Below are positions 1 through 10,484 of a stretch of 54,062 bases of DNA, piece by piece; positions within the stretch are counted from its first letter, which is position 1; each line of letters opens with the position of its first letter. Source of the stretch: Lingula anatina (taxonomy: Eukaryota; Brachiopoda; Lingulata; Lingulida; Lingulidae); the NCBI RefSeq assembly GCF_001039355.2, contig NW_019774247.1, positions 72,724 through 126,785 of the forward strand, read 5' to 3'. Under the pieces are notes generated by a model. The model ran no database searches. It had not been told where the DNA came from and saw nothing but the letters and a program-made list of their open reading frames with translations. The position numbers and the translations under genes are program-made.

Positions 1-238
1 GGGGGGTTTCGGGGGGGACATCTATTAATTATATATAAAGCAGAGACTTCTATTTTGAGCATTCCAAGTTATGCAAAACGGCCCTCCCGTATTGCTCCAC
101 CGATCCAGCAACAGGTGCATGCGGTAACTGGTAAATTGATCAAAACATAGTTTTTCTCGTCAAACGGTTTCTGTAAGAACGATGTAACCTGTTTGATTAG
201 AATCGTGTGTTGATATATAGTAAAATGTCTTTTTCCAG

Positions 239-352
239 TGGTTGATCACTGTCGCAGTCAACCATGTAAAAACGGTGCAACATGTGTGAATAGAAATACC
301 ACTTACAACTGTATTTGCCCTAAAACACACACTGGGGTAAACTGTGAAAAAA
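239..352 (+). CDS. EGF module exon 1
   Basis: Acceptor TTTTCCAG ends at 238 and donor GTAAGT starts at 353, in phase 1 at both ends. The module begins [15 protein letters not shown] and closes [12 protein letters not shown], giving six cysteines with EGF spacing. It is the closest paralogue in the window of the exon at 3166. Confidence 0.85.
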
Positions 353-1320
353 GTAAGTGGTATTTTGGGGGAAATAGCAAGGTAGATCATGTCGCCAACT
401 TCATTTTAAGTGCTCATATGTCCATGCTGTCCATGTACCACATTTAAAATAAGTTTAAAATATCTTTTCGTCTCATATTTAAGAACGGCGTAGACAGCAG
501 TGTGTTGTTTTAGGTAATTTTTGTATTTTCAAACCTACATGAATCATTGCTTGATTTTTCAGGTTAAATGGCATTTTGTTTCTTTTAAATAGATATCACT
601 GAATGTGCAAGCGCCCCATGTGCAAATGGTGCCAAGTGCATAGATCAACCAGGTTCTTTCCAGTGTGTGTGCCCAGCGGGGTTTACAGGAACGTTGTGTG
701 AGAATGGTGAATATATATTTCGTAATAGAATAGAAAACGAGAAGTGTTTGATTTCCACCCTAAGTTTTGCTTCAGACTACTGGGAATTGACATGGACCTT
801 AATGTTCTCAAGCTTTTTTTTCTAGTTGGCGCCGTATATAAACTGTGCCTGAACTACCGTGCATGTCAGCACCTGAAGGAGAGACGTTGTCTGAAGTTAT
901 CGTGACACCTATCAGTAGACTATAAAATAATAAAATATTATGTATTTACATTGAGCCGCATGCAAGTTAGTATTTAAGTAGTTGTTGTTAAAACGCTGGG
1001 AGAATATTTGATTTCTTTTTCATATGTACAGGTAAGCATATTATCTTTTTTGTTGATGATTGATGATGATAATGAATGTTTCACCATTGGTTCCGAGAAA
1101 CAAATCTGAAAGATGCAACTGTTTTAATTGATAAAGCATGTTCTACTATATTCCTTTTATTAGACATTGATGATTGCATAAGTAACCCATGTCCCAACGG
1201 AGCCACGTGCATAGACCGCCATGGTCACTTTGAGTGTGTTTGTCCAGCAGGATTTGCGGGGAATCTTTGCCAGCATGGTAATACAGTAATGGATGCAGAC
1301 GTGGAAATAAACAGTCACTG

Positions 1321-1362
<42 letters not shown>

Positions 1363-2029
1363 GCACGCGCACTAAAAACGAAATTCAAAGAAAATAGCAC
1401 TAGACGTTTACATGAGTTTGTCGAACCAAATTAAGTCGCATATTGATTTTAAAAGGACCCATGCAAAATGCATATTCCATTCCTTTTCTTCGTAAGTTGT
1501 CAAGAGCCAATCAGTGCTGCGAACATGTATATAATAAATTTTATATTTGCTGTTAAAGTGCAAACTCATTTCTCTGGTGTATAGTCGTTCAAATGAATGA
1601 CATTCAGCCATTGGATCGCTATCATCCTTCAAATGAGTCATAAGGCCACTTTTAGAATATTCTATCGTCCTGTTCGCATTTTGGTTTAACGAATGAATGT
1701 CGGACTTTGTAGAAAAGCACTGAACCCACAAATTGAAATGTGTGCACTGTTTGTTTGGAAATTATACTTTAAATGTAGACATATTATGTTAATATCATTT
1801 ATCAACGCTATTCAATGTTTGTCATTAATCTGCTTCATTTCTTTTTTATTAATGGGACCTTAAATAAATGCAGCCGTCATCGGCCAAATTCCGAACATCA
1901 TACTTAAGTTTGTTCCATTCTTTTAACTGGCATGGCCTATTACTTAAATCAGCTCAGATCAAGGAGACACAAACACAAATAATGTATACTGATCTTAAGT
2001 ACTTACGTTGCTTGTAAACAAAGTACTCG

Positions 2030-2095
<66 letters not shown>

Positions 2096-4503
2096 GTTAA
2101 AGACGCTTCAATACATGCACAAGATTATACATACACATCTAATGGCCATGTTCATAGACTGCACAATACTACTACTAAGACTAAGTGCCAAATATACTCA
2201 GTAGGCTACAGATATCTGAGGAATTCAAAAGATCTAAACGCAAAACTAAACCATCAATGCGTGTTTTTATAACAAGTGCAATGTGCGTCCAAGTTGTTAC
2301 CCCTTTTAATTTTTTACCAATTTTTCTCTTTATTAGTATAAAGGAAATTCCATCTTGATTATTCATATCTATGAACATTTACATTTTTATTAATAAGTTA
2401 TTTAACTCTGTCATTACTGTAAAGTTATCTAGGCCTCATTGGTTGCTAGATTTATGCATTATAACAATAAACGAATCATATCATCCTCTTGTACCGCAAG
2501 AAAAAAGGAACCCCCCCCAAAAAAAAAAAAAAAAAAAAAAAAAGATACAACATTATTTTAAATATTTATATTTTAGAGATCAATGAATGTTCCAGCCGGC
2601 CGTGCCAGCGAGGAGGAACGTGTGTGGATTTAAAACAAGGATATAGATGCATCTGCCCTGACGGACATTATGGAAAACAATGTGAAGGTATAGTTGAAAC
2701 AAATATGTTTTATGATTTTTTAAAACTTTTAATGTACTCATTTGCAATGCTACTACCCGGCACTGGAAGTCTGCTATGGCAAAGACTGGCAGAGATCATT
2801 CCTTTCAGGCACTCTCTCACTGCTTCTGCTTTTTTTCATGCCTTTCTTTTTCGAAAGACCTGTGCGTTTAAATTTTAAATTACTATCGTATTGATTTTAA
2901 GACAATATCAAACTCGAATGTTAACACATCAAATCAACTCGGCTTGTATTTAATATAAAACGATACATTAGACATAAACCACGGAGAGCTTGATCGCAAA
3001 GTCATTCTGACAAGTATGTTTTACACACATTGGTAGACCTGTACCAAGCAAAATTAACATGAAAGCTACATTTCTGTGCTGATATGTTAACCAGGAACTT
3101 TTTAAAAACGGAGCAACCTGTAAGAATCATATATGAATCTGTTGTAACATCACTTTCTGTTTCAGTGGTTGATCATTGTCGCAGTCAACCTTGTCAAAAC
3201 GGTGCAACATGTGTGGATGGAAATACCACTTACAGTTGTATTTGTCCTCAAGAATACACTGGAGAAAACTGTGAAAATTATATGTACTTTAAATATACTT
3301 TTTTATGAATATATACAATAATACTACTCAAAAGAAGTAAAGGACTTTTTAATGATATACAACATGTTGGTATATGTTGGTCAGAAGATTTTCCATTTTC
3401 CTTTCACCCCCCCCCCCCCTACACGCAACTTTAATTACCTTAATAATTCTTCTTGTGACCTCCATAGATGGCTACACTCTCTAGTAATGTCTTAAGAGAA
3501 TACTACAGAAAACCAAACTTTTTAGAAAAAAAACAGGGACTAACTTTAAATATGGAAATGTATTCACTTATCATTGGTTAAAATGGGGAAATTGTCCTTT
3601 ACCCCATGAAAATCCAATTTTTGGCAATGAACAGTTGTCATTCCTTTAAAGGAATAAATATTCTTAAGCAATAACTCATATTAAATGGTATTTACAGGGA
3701 CAAAATGTCTAGCTGGCGGTACTCTTAGCATAGGGAACGCGTCATTGACCTTAGAATTGGATTCAGTGAAATACACCCCGTCTGCTTGGATGAAAGATTC
3801 TCAACCAATAGATCCCATCCACGCAAACACAGTGTGGTTTTTCCAAGGTTATGACGGTAAGACCGTCGTTACATACGACAGCGTAGAAGCAATGAAATAT
3901 CAATATGTAGCTGCTTCAACTACCCTCCCACACACATGGGCTGGAACCGGCCACGTTATGTATAGAGACAATTTGTATTACCAGTCTTATGGCACTAATA
4001 ATATTGTAAAATATAACTTCCAGAACAATATCGCAGTAGAGAAACAGATAGAAGGCCTGAGTAGCAATTCAGGTATTAGTTGCCAATATTTTCATGACTA
4101 TTATTCTTATTCTGATTTTGCTGCGGATGAGTACGGACTGTGGTTAGTGTACGGAAACGTGACAAATAACTGTAGACTGGTCATAGCAAAGATAAACCCG
4201 GACACTCTCGATGTGGAGAAATCGTGGACGACGAGCATTTACAGCAAGAGCGTTGGAAACACCTTCATGAAATGCGGAGTGCTTTACGGCACATATTACA
4301 ACCGTGATTACATACGGTATACCTACGACACCAACACTGGGGAACAAGTGGCCCTTCCTCCGGATAAGATCAGGTTCGAACCTCCTGGAAAATACAGTCA
4401 TTCCTTAGTCATGCTAGATTATAACCCCCATGACGGGTTTCTGTATTATGCAGATTATTCATACGGTTTCTTGGCCACGTATCCATTAACATATTCAGTG
4501 TAA
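239..4503 (+). CDS. EGF-repeat / olfactomedin-domain protein, 3' part of gene (5' end outside window)
   Basis: Seen: EGF exons at 239-352, 593-706, 1164-1277, 2577-2687 and 3166-~3279, then a terminal exon 3698-4503 ending in TAA. The first four are bounded by AG and GT, are in phase 1, and each encodes a six-cysteine EGF module of about 38 residues. The last exon encodes about 268 residues of olfactomedin domain. The exons 2577-2687 and 3698 join in frame (G|GG), giving [11 protein letters not shown]. Known: olfactomedin domains are extracellular beta-propellers, and EGF plus olfactomedin is the layout of a secreted or surface matrix or adhesion protein. No signal peptide is visible because the start is missing. 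Odd: the 3166 exon lacks a usable donor. The combination is certain; the orthologue is not, so no symbol is given. Confidence 0.85.
593..706 (+). CDS. EGF module exon 2
   Basis: Acceptor AATAG ends at 592 and donor GTGAAT starts at 707. The 114 nt exon is in phase 1 at both ends and encodes [15 protein letters not shown] followed by [12 protein letters not shown]. The ITEC start resembles the calcium-binding EGF start (D-I-x-E-C), although the first residue would be Asn or Asp depending on the upstream exon it joins. Confidence 0.85.
1164..1277 (+). CDS. EGF module exon 3
   Basis: Acceptor TTATTAG ends at 1163 and donor GTAATA starts at 1278. The 114 nt phase 1 exon encodes [16 protein letters not shown] and [12 protein letters not shown], with a D-I-D-D-C start typical of calcium-binding EGF. 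A (CT)n microsatellite follows 46 bases into the next intron. Confidence 0.87.
1324..1360. repeat. (CT)n microsatellite
   Basis: Nearly pure CT dinucleotide run of about 37 bases in the intron after EGF exon 3. Confidence 0.95.
2034..2092. repeat. (TA)n microsatellite
   Basis: Pure AT dinucleotide run of about 59 bases in the intron before EGF exon 4. Confidence 0.95.
2511..2543. repeat. Oligo-C followed by poly-A run
   Basis: Eight C then 25 A. This could be the tail of an old retroposed sequence, but no target duplication could be recognised. Confidence 0.8.
2577..2687 (+). CDS. EGF module exon 4
   Basis: Acceptor TTTTAG ends at 2576 and donor GTATAG starts at 2688. It encodes [16 protein letters not shown] and [12 protein letters not shown]. 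It is the last EGF exon with a good donor, and its phase matches the olfactomedin exon at 3698 directly. An oligo-C/poly-A run lies 34 bases upstream. Confidence 0.85.
3166..3279 (+). pseudogene. EGF exon 5, duplicate of exon 1 with a damaged donor site
   Basis: The acceptor TTTCAG is intact and the six-cysteine module ([15 protein letters not shown] to [12 protein letters not shown]) is complete and very close to the exon at 239. Where the exon 1 copy has GAAAAA|GTAAGT, this copy reads GAAAATTATATG, so the expected phase 1 donor is gone. The next GT (3284) would give phase 2, which does not fit the olfactomedin exon. Read through, it ends at a stop after YFKYTFL. It is either a dead exon, skipped in the mature mRNA, or an alternative short 3' end that makes an EGF-only protein. 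Confidence 0.6.
3698..4503 (+). CDS. Terminal exon: olfactomedin domain
   Basis: Acceptor TTTACAG ends at 3697. The exon encodes one complete olfactomedin-like domain, from a conserved early Cys (GTKCLAGG) to the final strand and stop after YPLTYSV. Family marks that can be read are [10 protein letters not shown], the later Cys in [22 protein letters not shown], and [15 protein letters not shown] near the C-terminus. Length of about 268 residues is normal for the domain. The domain lies on a single exon, unlike many vertebrate olfactomedins. Confidence 0.9.
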
Positions 4504-4605
4504 CTATCTGGGCTGTGGTCAGCAAAATAATTCAATATAATGTTGCGGTTAAATATATATCTTTCTTTTTGTACATGTATGTGCATGTGCACGCAGTGTA
4601 TGTGA

Positions 4606-4611
4606 AATAAA
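4606..4611 (+). promoter_or_regulatory. Polyadenylation signal of the EGF-olfactomedin gene
   Basis: AATAAA lies about 100 bases after the stop codon at 4501-4503, the usual position for cleavage and polyadenylation of a short 3' UTR. Confidence 0.6.
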
Positions 4612-5167
4612 AGGAAAGTATATTGTCTGAAAGTATATTTCAATTCTTGCTTATATACTGTATACTCTGAGCAAAAATACCCAGACTTCTACAAAATTGA
4701 CATTTAATATCGAATATTTTTTCCAAATCATTATTCAGTTTTTTTTTCAACTTTGCTGACTGATACATGAAAATAAGGATTAAAATCGTGTTAATATAAC
4801 TTTTTATAATCTCATTGATGTCATTGTGACATCAGTTTATTACTTGAATTCGTGAAGCAAACAAAAATAAACTGCCTATTCTAAGTCATACGACAATCAT
4901 TGAAAGACATATTTTGCATCTCTATATTTTCCAAATTATCGTCTTTAAAGGAGTTATACGCCCCAGTATGGCATTAGTGTTTTAATATTAAAATAACTTA
5001 TTATCCAAAAGGGTTGACATTTTAAAAAACTTTCGTTTGCTGAATACGAAAATCCCCCACTGCACAAAGCAATGCATGAATTAAAAATTTTTCAATGATT
5101 TACATAAAAAGCCAGATTTATCACTTTATGTCACCAGAGATTTAGAAAAAGGTAAAATTCGCGAAAA
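4612..5167. other. Intergenic, nothing recognised
   Basis: AT-rich DNA between the olfactomedin polyadenylation signal and the palindromic transposon. No coding signal, RNA gene or clear repeat was seen. Confidence 0.5.
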
Positions 5168-6772
5168 TACAACATTGGTCAAAAAGATTGTGCTTTTATT
5201 TATAAATGATCACATTACATGAGTTAATTGCTATGAATGGCGATTTTCATTCCAGATACCATAACTAACATGATTAGTGGTACAGAAAATACGAACTAGT
5301 GGTTACGATATCCATATTTAATACCATTTATCCACATTTATTACATGTACCCCCTCAAATCCGATGTTCCACTGTCATGTCCACGGGGTAAAGAAATGCC
5401 CATTAAATTGAATTGACACCACCAAATGTCACCAAATTTATACACATTTAGCATTAGGGTGTGCTCGTTAAAGTCACGTGTTTATTAGCGTGTGTGTTCA
5501 CCACGTACTGTAATTATCTCCTGTAGACGGCGCCGCTGCCTTCAACAAGGGTAACAATTCTGTTTTGTGGAATATTGCCCCATGTTTCCTAAAAAGTTTG
5601 GCGGAATTTGTTCGGACTATTTGGAATTTGGTTCTCCTCTTGATTACACACTTCAAATCACTTCCACGGATGGTCAGTAGGTTTATTATCAGGATTCAAA
5701 GATGGCTTCTCCAGCCTCAGAGCATTAGGTTTCTGCAACAAATCATTCACCACGTGAGAGCTGTGTGCAAGTGTGCTGTCATGATGAAGCCTGGATCACC
5801 CCGAAGTTGGAATGAGGTATCCGTTTAGAATGTTAGGTTCAGTGACTCCAGAACTACCAAAACTTGGTTAACCATCACTAAGAACAAGTTGGTTTTGCTG
5901 AAGAATCAAGGCATTTCTTGTACGCCTTTGATGCAGAATGCTTTGTGGTAGGTTTGTACAGGATACTATCGCCTGAGGTGTCAGGTCAGTCCACGTTTGG
6001 AGAGAATCCCAAGCCCATGGTTTTAGTGCATTGTTCTTTCCGGAAAAGAACGTTACTGGGGCACTTCACTGAAACATTCTCAACAAATGTCTCACTCCAT
6101 TTGCAAGAGGTGACGTCAGACATATTGCAGGAGTCATCAAGGAAATGCACTTGCTCACAACTCTCGTTTGCTGAGTGATTTGTTGCAGAAACCCAATGTT
6201 CAGAGGATGGAGCAACCATCTTTAAGCCCTGTTATTAACCTTTCTAAACATCTGTGGCATGAATTGAAGTGTGCAATGCAAAGGAGAACCAAACTCTTAA
6301 TAATCTGGACCAACTGTCCCAAGCTCTTTAGGAAGAATGGGACAATATCCCATAAAACAGAATTGTTACCCTTGTTGAAGGCAGGCCATGCCACCTACAG
6401 GAGGTAATTGCAGTTCGTGGTAAGCACAAACGCTATAAGACAAGGAGCCTTTAACGAGCACCCCCTAATGCTAAATGTGTGTAAATTTGGTGACATTTGG
6501 TGGTGTCATTTCAATTTAATAGATATTTCTTTACCTCTGTGAAAATCACTTTGAAACGTCGGGTATGGGAGGGTACATGCAATAAATGTGAATAAATGGT
6601 ATTAAATATTGATATCTTCACCGCTAGTTTGTATTTTCCGTATCACTAATCATGTTAGTTATTGAGTCTGGAATGAAAATCACTATTTATAATCATCTTC
6701 TCCTGTGATGTGATCATTTATAAATAAAAGCACATGAATCTGGGGGTGGGACAACCTTTTTGACCAATGTTA
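5168..6772. mobile_element. Palindromic (foldback) Tc1/mariner derivative, copy 1
   Basis: The left end after TA at 5168-5169 reads CAACATTGGTCAAAAAG and the right end reads TTTTTGACCAATGT followed by TA. The arms, about 600 bases each, are inverted copies of one another. Each carries the 3' third of a Tc1-type transposase gene plus the terminal repeat: the right arm, plus strand, reads RMEQPSLSP..HLWHELKCAMQRR, and the left arm encodes the same segment on the minus strand. About 400 bases of non-repeated spacer separate them. Known: Tc1 ends start with a CA(G/A)..TTGGTCAAA-type sequence and duplicate TA. Inference: non-autonomous element made by tail-to-tail joining of two 3' halves. Confidence 0.8.
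6175..6407 (+). pseudogene. Tc1-type transposase C-terminal fragment (right arm of copy 1)
   Basis: Reads LLQKPNVQRMEQPSLSP, then HLWHELKCAMQRR and a terminal YRR: the segment of Tc1 transposase from just after the second catalytic Asp to the C-terminus. The usual NPIEHLWDE is NLSKHLWHE here. It has no start or N-terminal half, and the mirror copy lies on the minus strand at about 5530-5750. Confidence 0.7.
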
Positions 6773-7119
6773 TATATTTCACATGTCCTTCATTGTTCAC
6801 ATTTCTATTTTCTTCGAATGGACCTATGTATTGAGAATGAGTAGGCCTATCTTTACCTAGCTAGTCCAGATTAAAATGCCCGTAGCCCATTACATGTACA
6901 CTTGACATCTAATATGCAATATTTCAGTTTCAATGGTGAATCATGGCTCTGTCAAAAAAGTATCCATATGTCGGCAACTACTGCATCGATGAATTTGCAT
7001 GCAAGCGGTCGAGTTAGAAGTGTTTAACATTTGAAATGCGATGCTCGTACGGTGCCCGTATATATAGGCCCTACACTGCCCGTACATGTAATTCCCTTTT
7101 TCAGGCCTACCCAACTACC
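6773..7119. other. Intergenic, nothing recognised
   Basis: No coding or repeat signal seen apart from several TAGGCCTA-type octamers that are frequent throughout the first half of the window. Confidence 0.4.
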
Positions 7120-7900
7120 AGACTCGGCACCTAAGGATCCTGAATTAACCGGTATATCGGACCACACTACCCGGTCCTATAAATAAGCTCTAGCTTCCAT
7201 TTGTTCCAATCCACTCAAACGAAGCAGTGCATAGTCATGTCTTCGCCCTTCTAGAGGACCATAAAGATGCGTAATCAACCCGCTAGGTATCACTACTGAT
7301 TGAAATTTCAATGCGCTTGTGTCCATTGTAACATACACGTTGATGGCGTGTTGGCCGGCCTGCTTATAGGACGAACCGTGCCATCCACAAATCCTATGCA
7401 GTTCTGCAGCGGCGCACCCTTCTCATGTATTTTATCAGCATAAATTTGAAGTTGTGCAGGACCCAACCACGGATTATCTAGTGTATCCAAACGGTGATGA
7501 TGATGATGACTGTCATAGAGTAGACCAACAGTGTGATCGATGATCATGGATAAGGTCGATGCAGGTCGACCAAAAAATCTTTCCAAATCACTCAGTCGAT
7601 TTGGGTACGAAAATCTCCTTAAAACCATACATAAGGCATCAAGTCCGCTGCACCGGCATCTGTTACTTACAGTTATCGTGTCAGGAAGTCTTAATAACTG
7701 TACCAAGCGATATAGGCTACATCTTCCTTTTCAAAGCGAAAGTCGTTCAAACACTGATCGTTAGTAAGGGTACCCAAATTAAAACTTGGCCATTCAGGAT
7801 CATAGGTTATCAGCCTTTTCTGACGTCTATCGCGAAGGAGAGCGTACATATGTATATCACCTCCTCGTCATCGTCTTGAACTGCCATATGCAGGAGGTCC
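7120..7900 (-). pseudogene. PIF/Harbinger transposase (HARBI1-type nuclease), broken
   Basis: An open stretch of 132 codons at 7308-7706 reads LVQLLRLPDTI-like at its start, then VLRRFSYPNRLSDLERFFGR (a helix-turn-helix-like region) and CIGFVDGTVRPISRP, which is the first DDE Asp motif of Harbinger nucleases. Downstream on the same strand, in another frame and with stops, a match to the next conserved block (LYGPLEGRRHDYALL-like) can be read near 7200-7300. A mildly conserved upstream piece lies at about 7706-7850. Frameshifts and stops make it inactive. Without terminal repeats in view, the element limits are unknown. Confidence 0.75.
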
Positions 7901-8253
7901 ATCCTGAGGTGTGTGTAGTTTTAGGTGTGTTTACCCCTAATCATGCTTATCATGCCTATTCGCTCAGATTTTTTTTCAACTTAATTTGATCTGGCCGTGG
8001 GGGAGACCAGGGCACGTCCGGTGTCACGTGAATAAATTAACCGTCGTCGTGAATAATGGATTAGTAGAGAGCATGCAGCAAAAATCACCTAACCTGTCCA
8101 ATAGCGTATGGCCTAATTTAACGTCTCTGCTTACAACAGAGAAACATGTATCAGCCTATATTGTAGCCTACAATTCGATTATCCGTAAATACTAGCCGGG
8201 TCTTTCTGCGAAATTACGAAAAAATAAACGTTGGTCATGTCGCGGTTTTCTGT

Positions 8254-8384
8254 TGTTATGTAACTCAAGTTAACATTTTTTAATAACTCATTTATTACAT
8301 AACACATCCAGCCATGCTGGCTAACTGGTAGAGAAAGAACAATGCATTATGGGAGATATGTTAATTACATTACAATATGCAACA
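8254..8384 (-). mobile_element. 3' LTR of a short-LTR retrotransposon
   Basis: On the minus strand a purine tract (AAAAAAAAGGGAGA) at about 8385-8398 is followed at once by TGTTGCATATTG and the sequence runs to CATAACA at 8254. That gives TG..CA ends and a length near 131 bases. AATAAA is present inside. The polypurine tract plus TG start is the standard 3' LTR junction. Confidence 0.55.
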
Positions 8385-8686
8385 TCTCCCTTTTTTTTAA
8401 TAAAAATAAATCCTGGAATTTTTTTTTAAGTTGCTTATAAACATAATCAGTTCACTGTCCGTGTTGTCTTTGTCTCCAAGACATTTCAATGTTCACAGTT
8501 CATAGGCACATGTAAATGTTTTTTTTTTTTTTTTTTTTTTGTTTTAACACAAAAGTCAACAGAATCTCAAGTCCAGAGTTCATAAATGAAACAATTATGA
8601 TTAAGCTTATTCAAATTACAGTCAATTTTTTTTTTTTTTTGACACTTTCACAACTGACTTGTTACAGTCACTATTACTGAATTTAT
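8385..8686 (-). other. Untranslated segment between pol and the 3' LTR
   Basis: AT-rich, with poly-T runs at about 8517-8540 and 8627-8640. It lies between the end of the integrase frame and the purine tract, as expected for the 3' non-coding part of the retrotransposon. Confidence 0.45.
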
Positions 8687-9079
8687 TCATAAGTTCAGTC
8701 TCTCTGGAGGTTTAATGTTCCTGCTTGATCTGCGTAAAGGTTGAGATTGAGGTGTTTCACATTTTGTAACAGTCTCTGTGTTTGTAATGTCAACAAGAGG
8801 TTCATCAGTTTCCTCAATCTCATTGTTTCTGAAATCAAAATGTTCTTTTGTCTTATGAATGTGTTTCCGGTTGCGTCGGTAATTTCCACCATTGGATTCC
8901 ACATAATAAGATCTGGGTTTGTCTGATACAGTTTTAACTTTGGCAGGTTGCCATGTATTATTCTGAGTGTCATACATGCGAACAAATTCTCCTTCATGTA
9001 AAGAATCAAGCGGTTTGGCATGCTGATCATAGTAAGTNAAAAAACGACAATCCACAACCAGGGTCACGTGGACTAGCAC
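8687..9079 (-). pseudogene. Ty3/gypsy-type pol fragment: integrase C-terminus
   Basis: Reads YYDQHAKPLDSLHEGEFVRM, then WQPAKVKTV, then PRSYYVESNGGNYRRNRKHI and a polar tail with RRSSRNIKPPERL. Known: this is the C-terminal integrase region of Ty3/gypsy pol proteins of the K02A2.6 type (residues after the DDE core), ending in the typical RRS.R..KPP tail. The fragment points to the LTR at 8254-8384, which lies in the right order and strand. Everything upstream (reverse transcriptase, gag, 5' LTR) is absent. The reading frame contains an N at 9038, so the break may be an assembly join. Confidence 0.7.
9038..9038. other. Single ambiguous base
   Basis: An N lies inside the retroelement fragment, exactly where recognisable integrase similarity ends. 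Confidence 0.99.
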
Positions 9080-9290
9080 TGGCTATAGGGCCTAAATACT
9101 CTTGGCTTCCAACTAACATGGTGAAAGATAGGCCTACTCCATTGGTTTGAAAATCCGAAACGCGTATTTTTCTGCCACCCACAGCTTCTTATTAAACTTT
9201 ACATACACCTTTAAAAAGATTTCACCCATTTAATGTTTTCGGAGCGTACCCAGCTATGTTGATCTTTCCATTGGAGCTTATAGAAAAATG

Positions 9291-9781
9291 ATTACCTCCG
9301 CCAAGGAGGTTATGTTTTCATCTCTGTTTGTTTGTCTTTCTGTCTGTTTGTCATCAACATAACTCAAAACGTTATGGATGAATTTCGATGGAATTTTCAA
9401 GGTAGGTCAGAAATGGGTTAACTTAGAAGTGATTAGTTTTTGGTGGTGATCTGGATCAATAATCAATCATTAATCAATAGGGCCTACTGTAATCAAAAAA
9501 TCAAAAAACCAAATTATGGACCGATTTTGATGAAATTTTCAGGAATTGTCAGAAGTGGGCCAAGGAAGAGATGATTAGTTTTTGGCGGTGATCCGTATCA
9601 ATAATCAATAGGCCTAATCAATTAAAAAAACTAAGTTTTGGACCGAATTAGATGATATTTTCATGGACTGTCAGAAATTTAAAAAAAATCATTATAGAAT
9701 GAAAATTTAGGGGTGAAACGGCATTGGATGGAGACTTTGCTGCCTTGGCGGAGGTCTGCGCTCTCTGAGTGCTTTTCTAGT
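9291..9781. repeat. Interspersed repeat with CCTCCGCC / GGCGGAGG ends
   Basis: Begins ACCTCCGCCAAGGAGGTTAT and ends TTGGCGGAGGTCTGCGCTCT, followed by CTGAGTGCTTTTCTAGTT. The ends form a short inverted repeat. Inside, a unit of about 120 bases (GGACCGATTTTGATGAAATT ... GATTAGTTTTTGGCGGTGATC) is repeated about three times. I recall closely similar end sequences in many marine animal genomes. Class is unknown to me. Confidence 0.65.
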
Positions 9782-10205
9782 TGTTATTATAATGACTGGG
9801 CAGTTATTTTAAGCTAAACTCGAGTTTATAAATTTTATCAAAGGCCAAATCCAAGTGCAGAAGGGGATAGAAAAATGATTTGCGTGTACGAAAATTTGCT
9901 TATTTTACCGAGAAAATGGCCTACATTCTGTTGGATAAATCTGATGGAGTGTACTTTTTATGGTCTTTTATGTACTTAAAAGATACAGAAAACGACTGAG
10001 TAATACCGTAATAGTCAGTTACAAGGAAAAAAATGACCAAGATATTATTTATCCAAATATAGGCCCCTACAATCTGCTTAAATCTGAGTATTTAAAGAGT
10101 CTTTGACCATCATAATACAACAACGACGAGTTGGAGCTTTCGAAAGTTTATTAACCGAACTTTTCTTACAGAGACCAGGACAGTAAGTAGGCCTACATGT
10201 ACAGT

Positions 10206-10478
10206 CAGTGGCGGATTTAGAGGGGGGATCAGGGGGTTCCTGACCCCCCCCCCCCCTTCGATTTCTGATCCTCTTTTGAAATTAAAATTTTGACTAACTG
10301 AATCACGCAGTTCTAAACCGTACCATATGGCACCGTTCGCCCTCTAAAATAACTAAATTTTTCGGGCCCTTCAGCGGCCCCTGAACCCCATGCCATTTGG
10401 GGGGGGGGGGGGCAGAGAATCAGCTTCCATGGACCCCCCCCCCCCCCCCCTCATCAAATAATCCTGGATCCGCCCCTG
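10206..10478. mobile_element. MITE with CAGTGGCGGA ends, flanked by TACAGT
   Basis: Left end CAGTGGCGGATTTAG, right end CTGGATCCGCCCCTG, inverted to each other. TACAGT directly flanks both sides (10200-10205 and 10479-10484), a 6 base target duplication. Long G and C runs inside are also inverted. Known: CAGTGGCGGAT-type ends occur in non-autonomous DNA transposons, probably hAT-like. The flank is shorter than the usual 8 bases of hAT, so the superfamily is open. Confidence 0.7.
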
Positions 10479-10484
10479 TACAGT

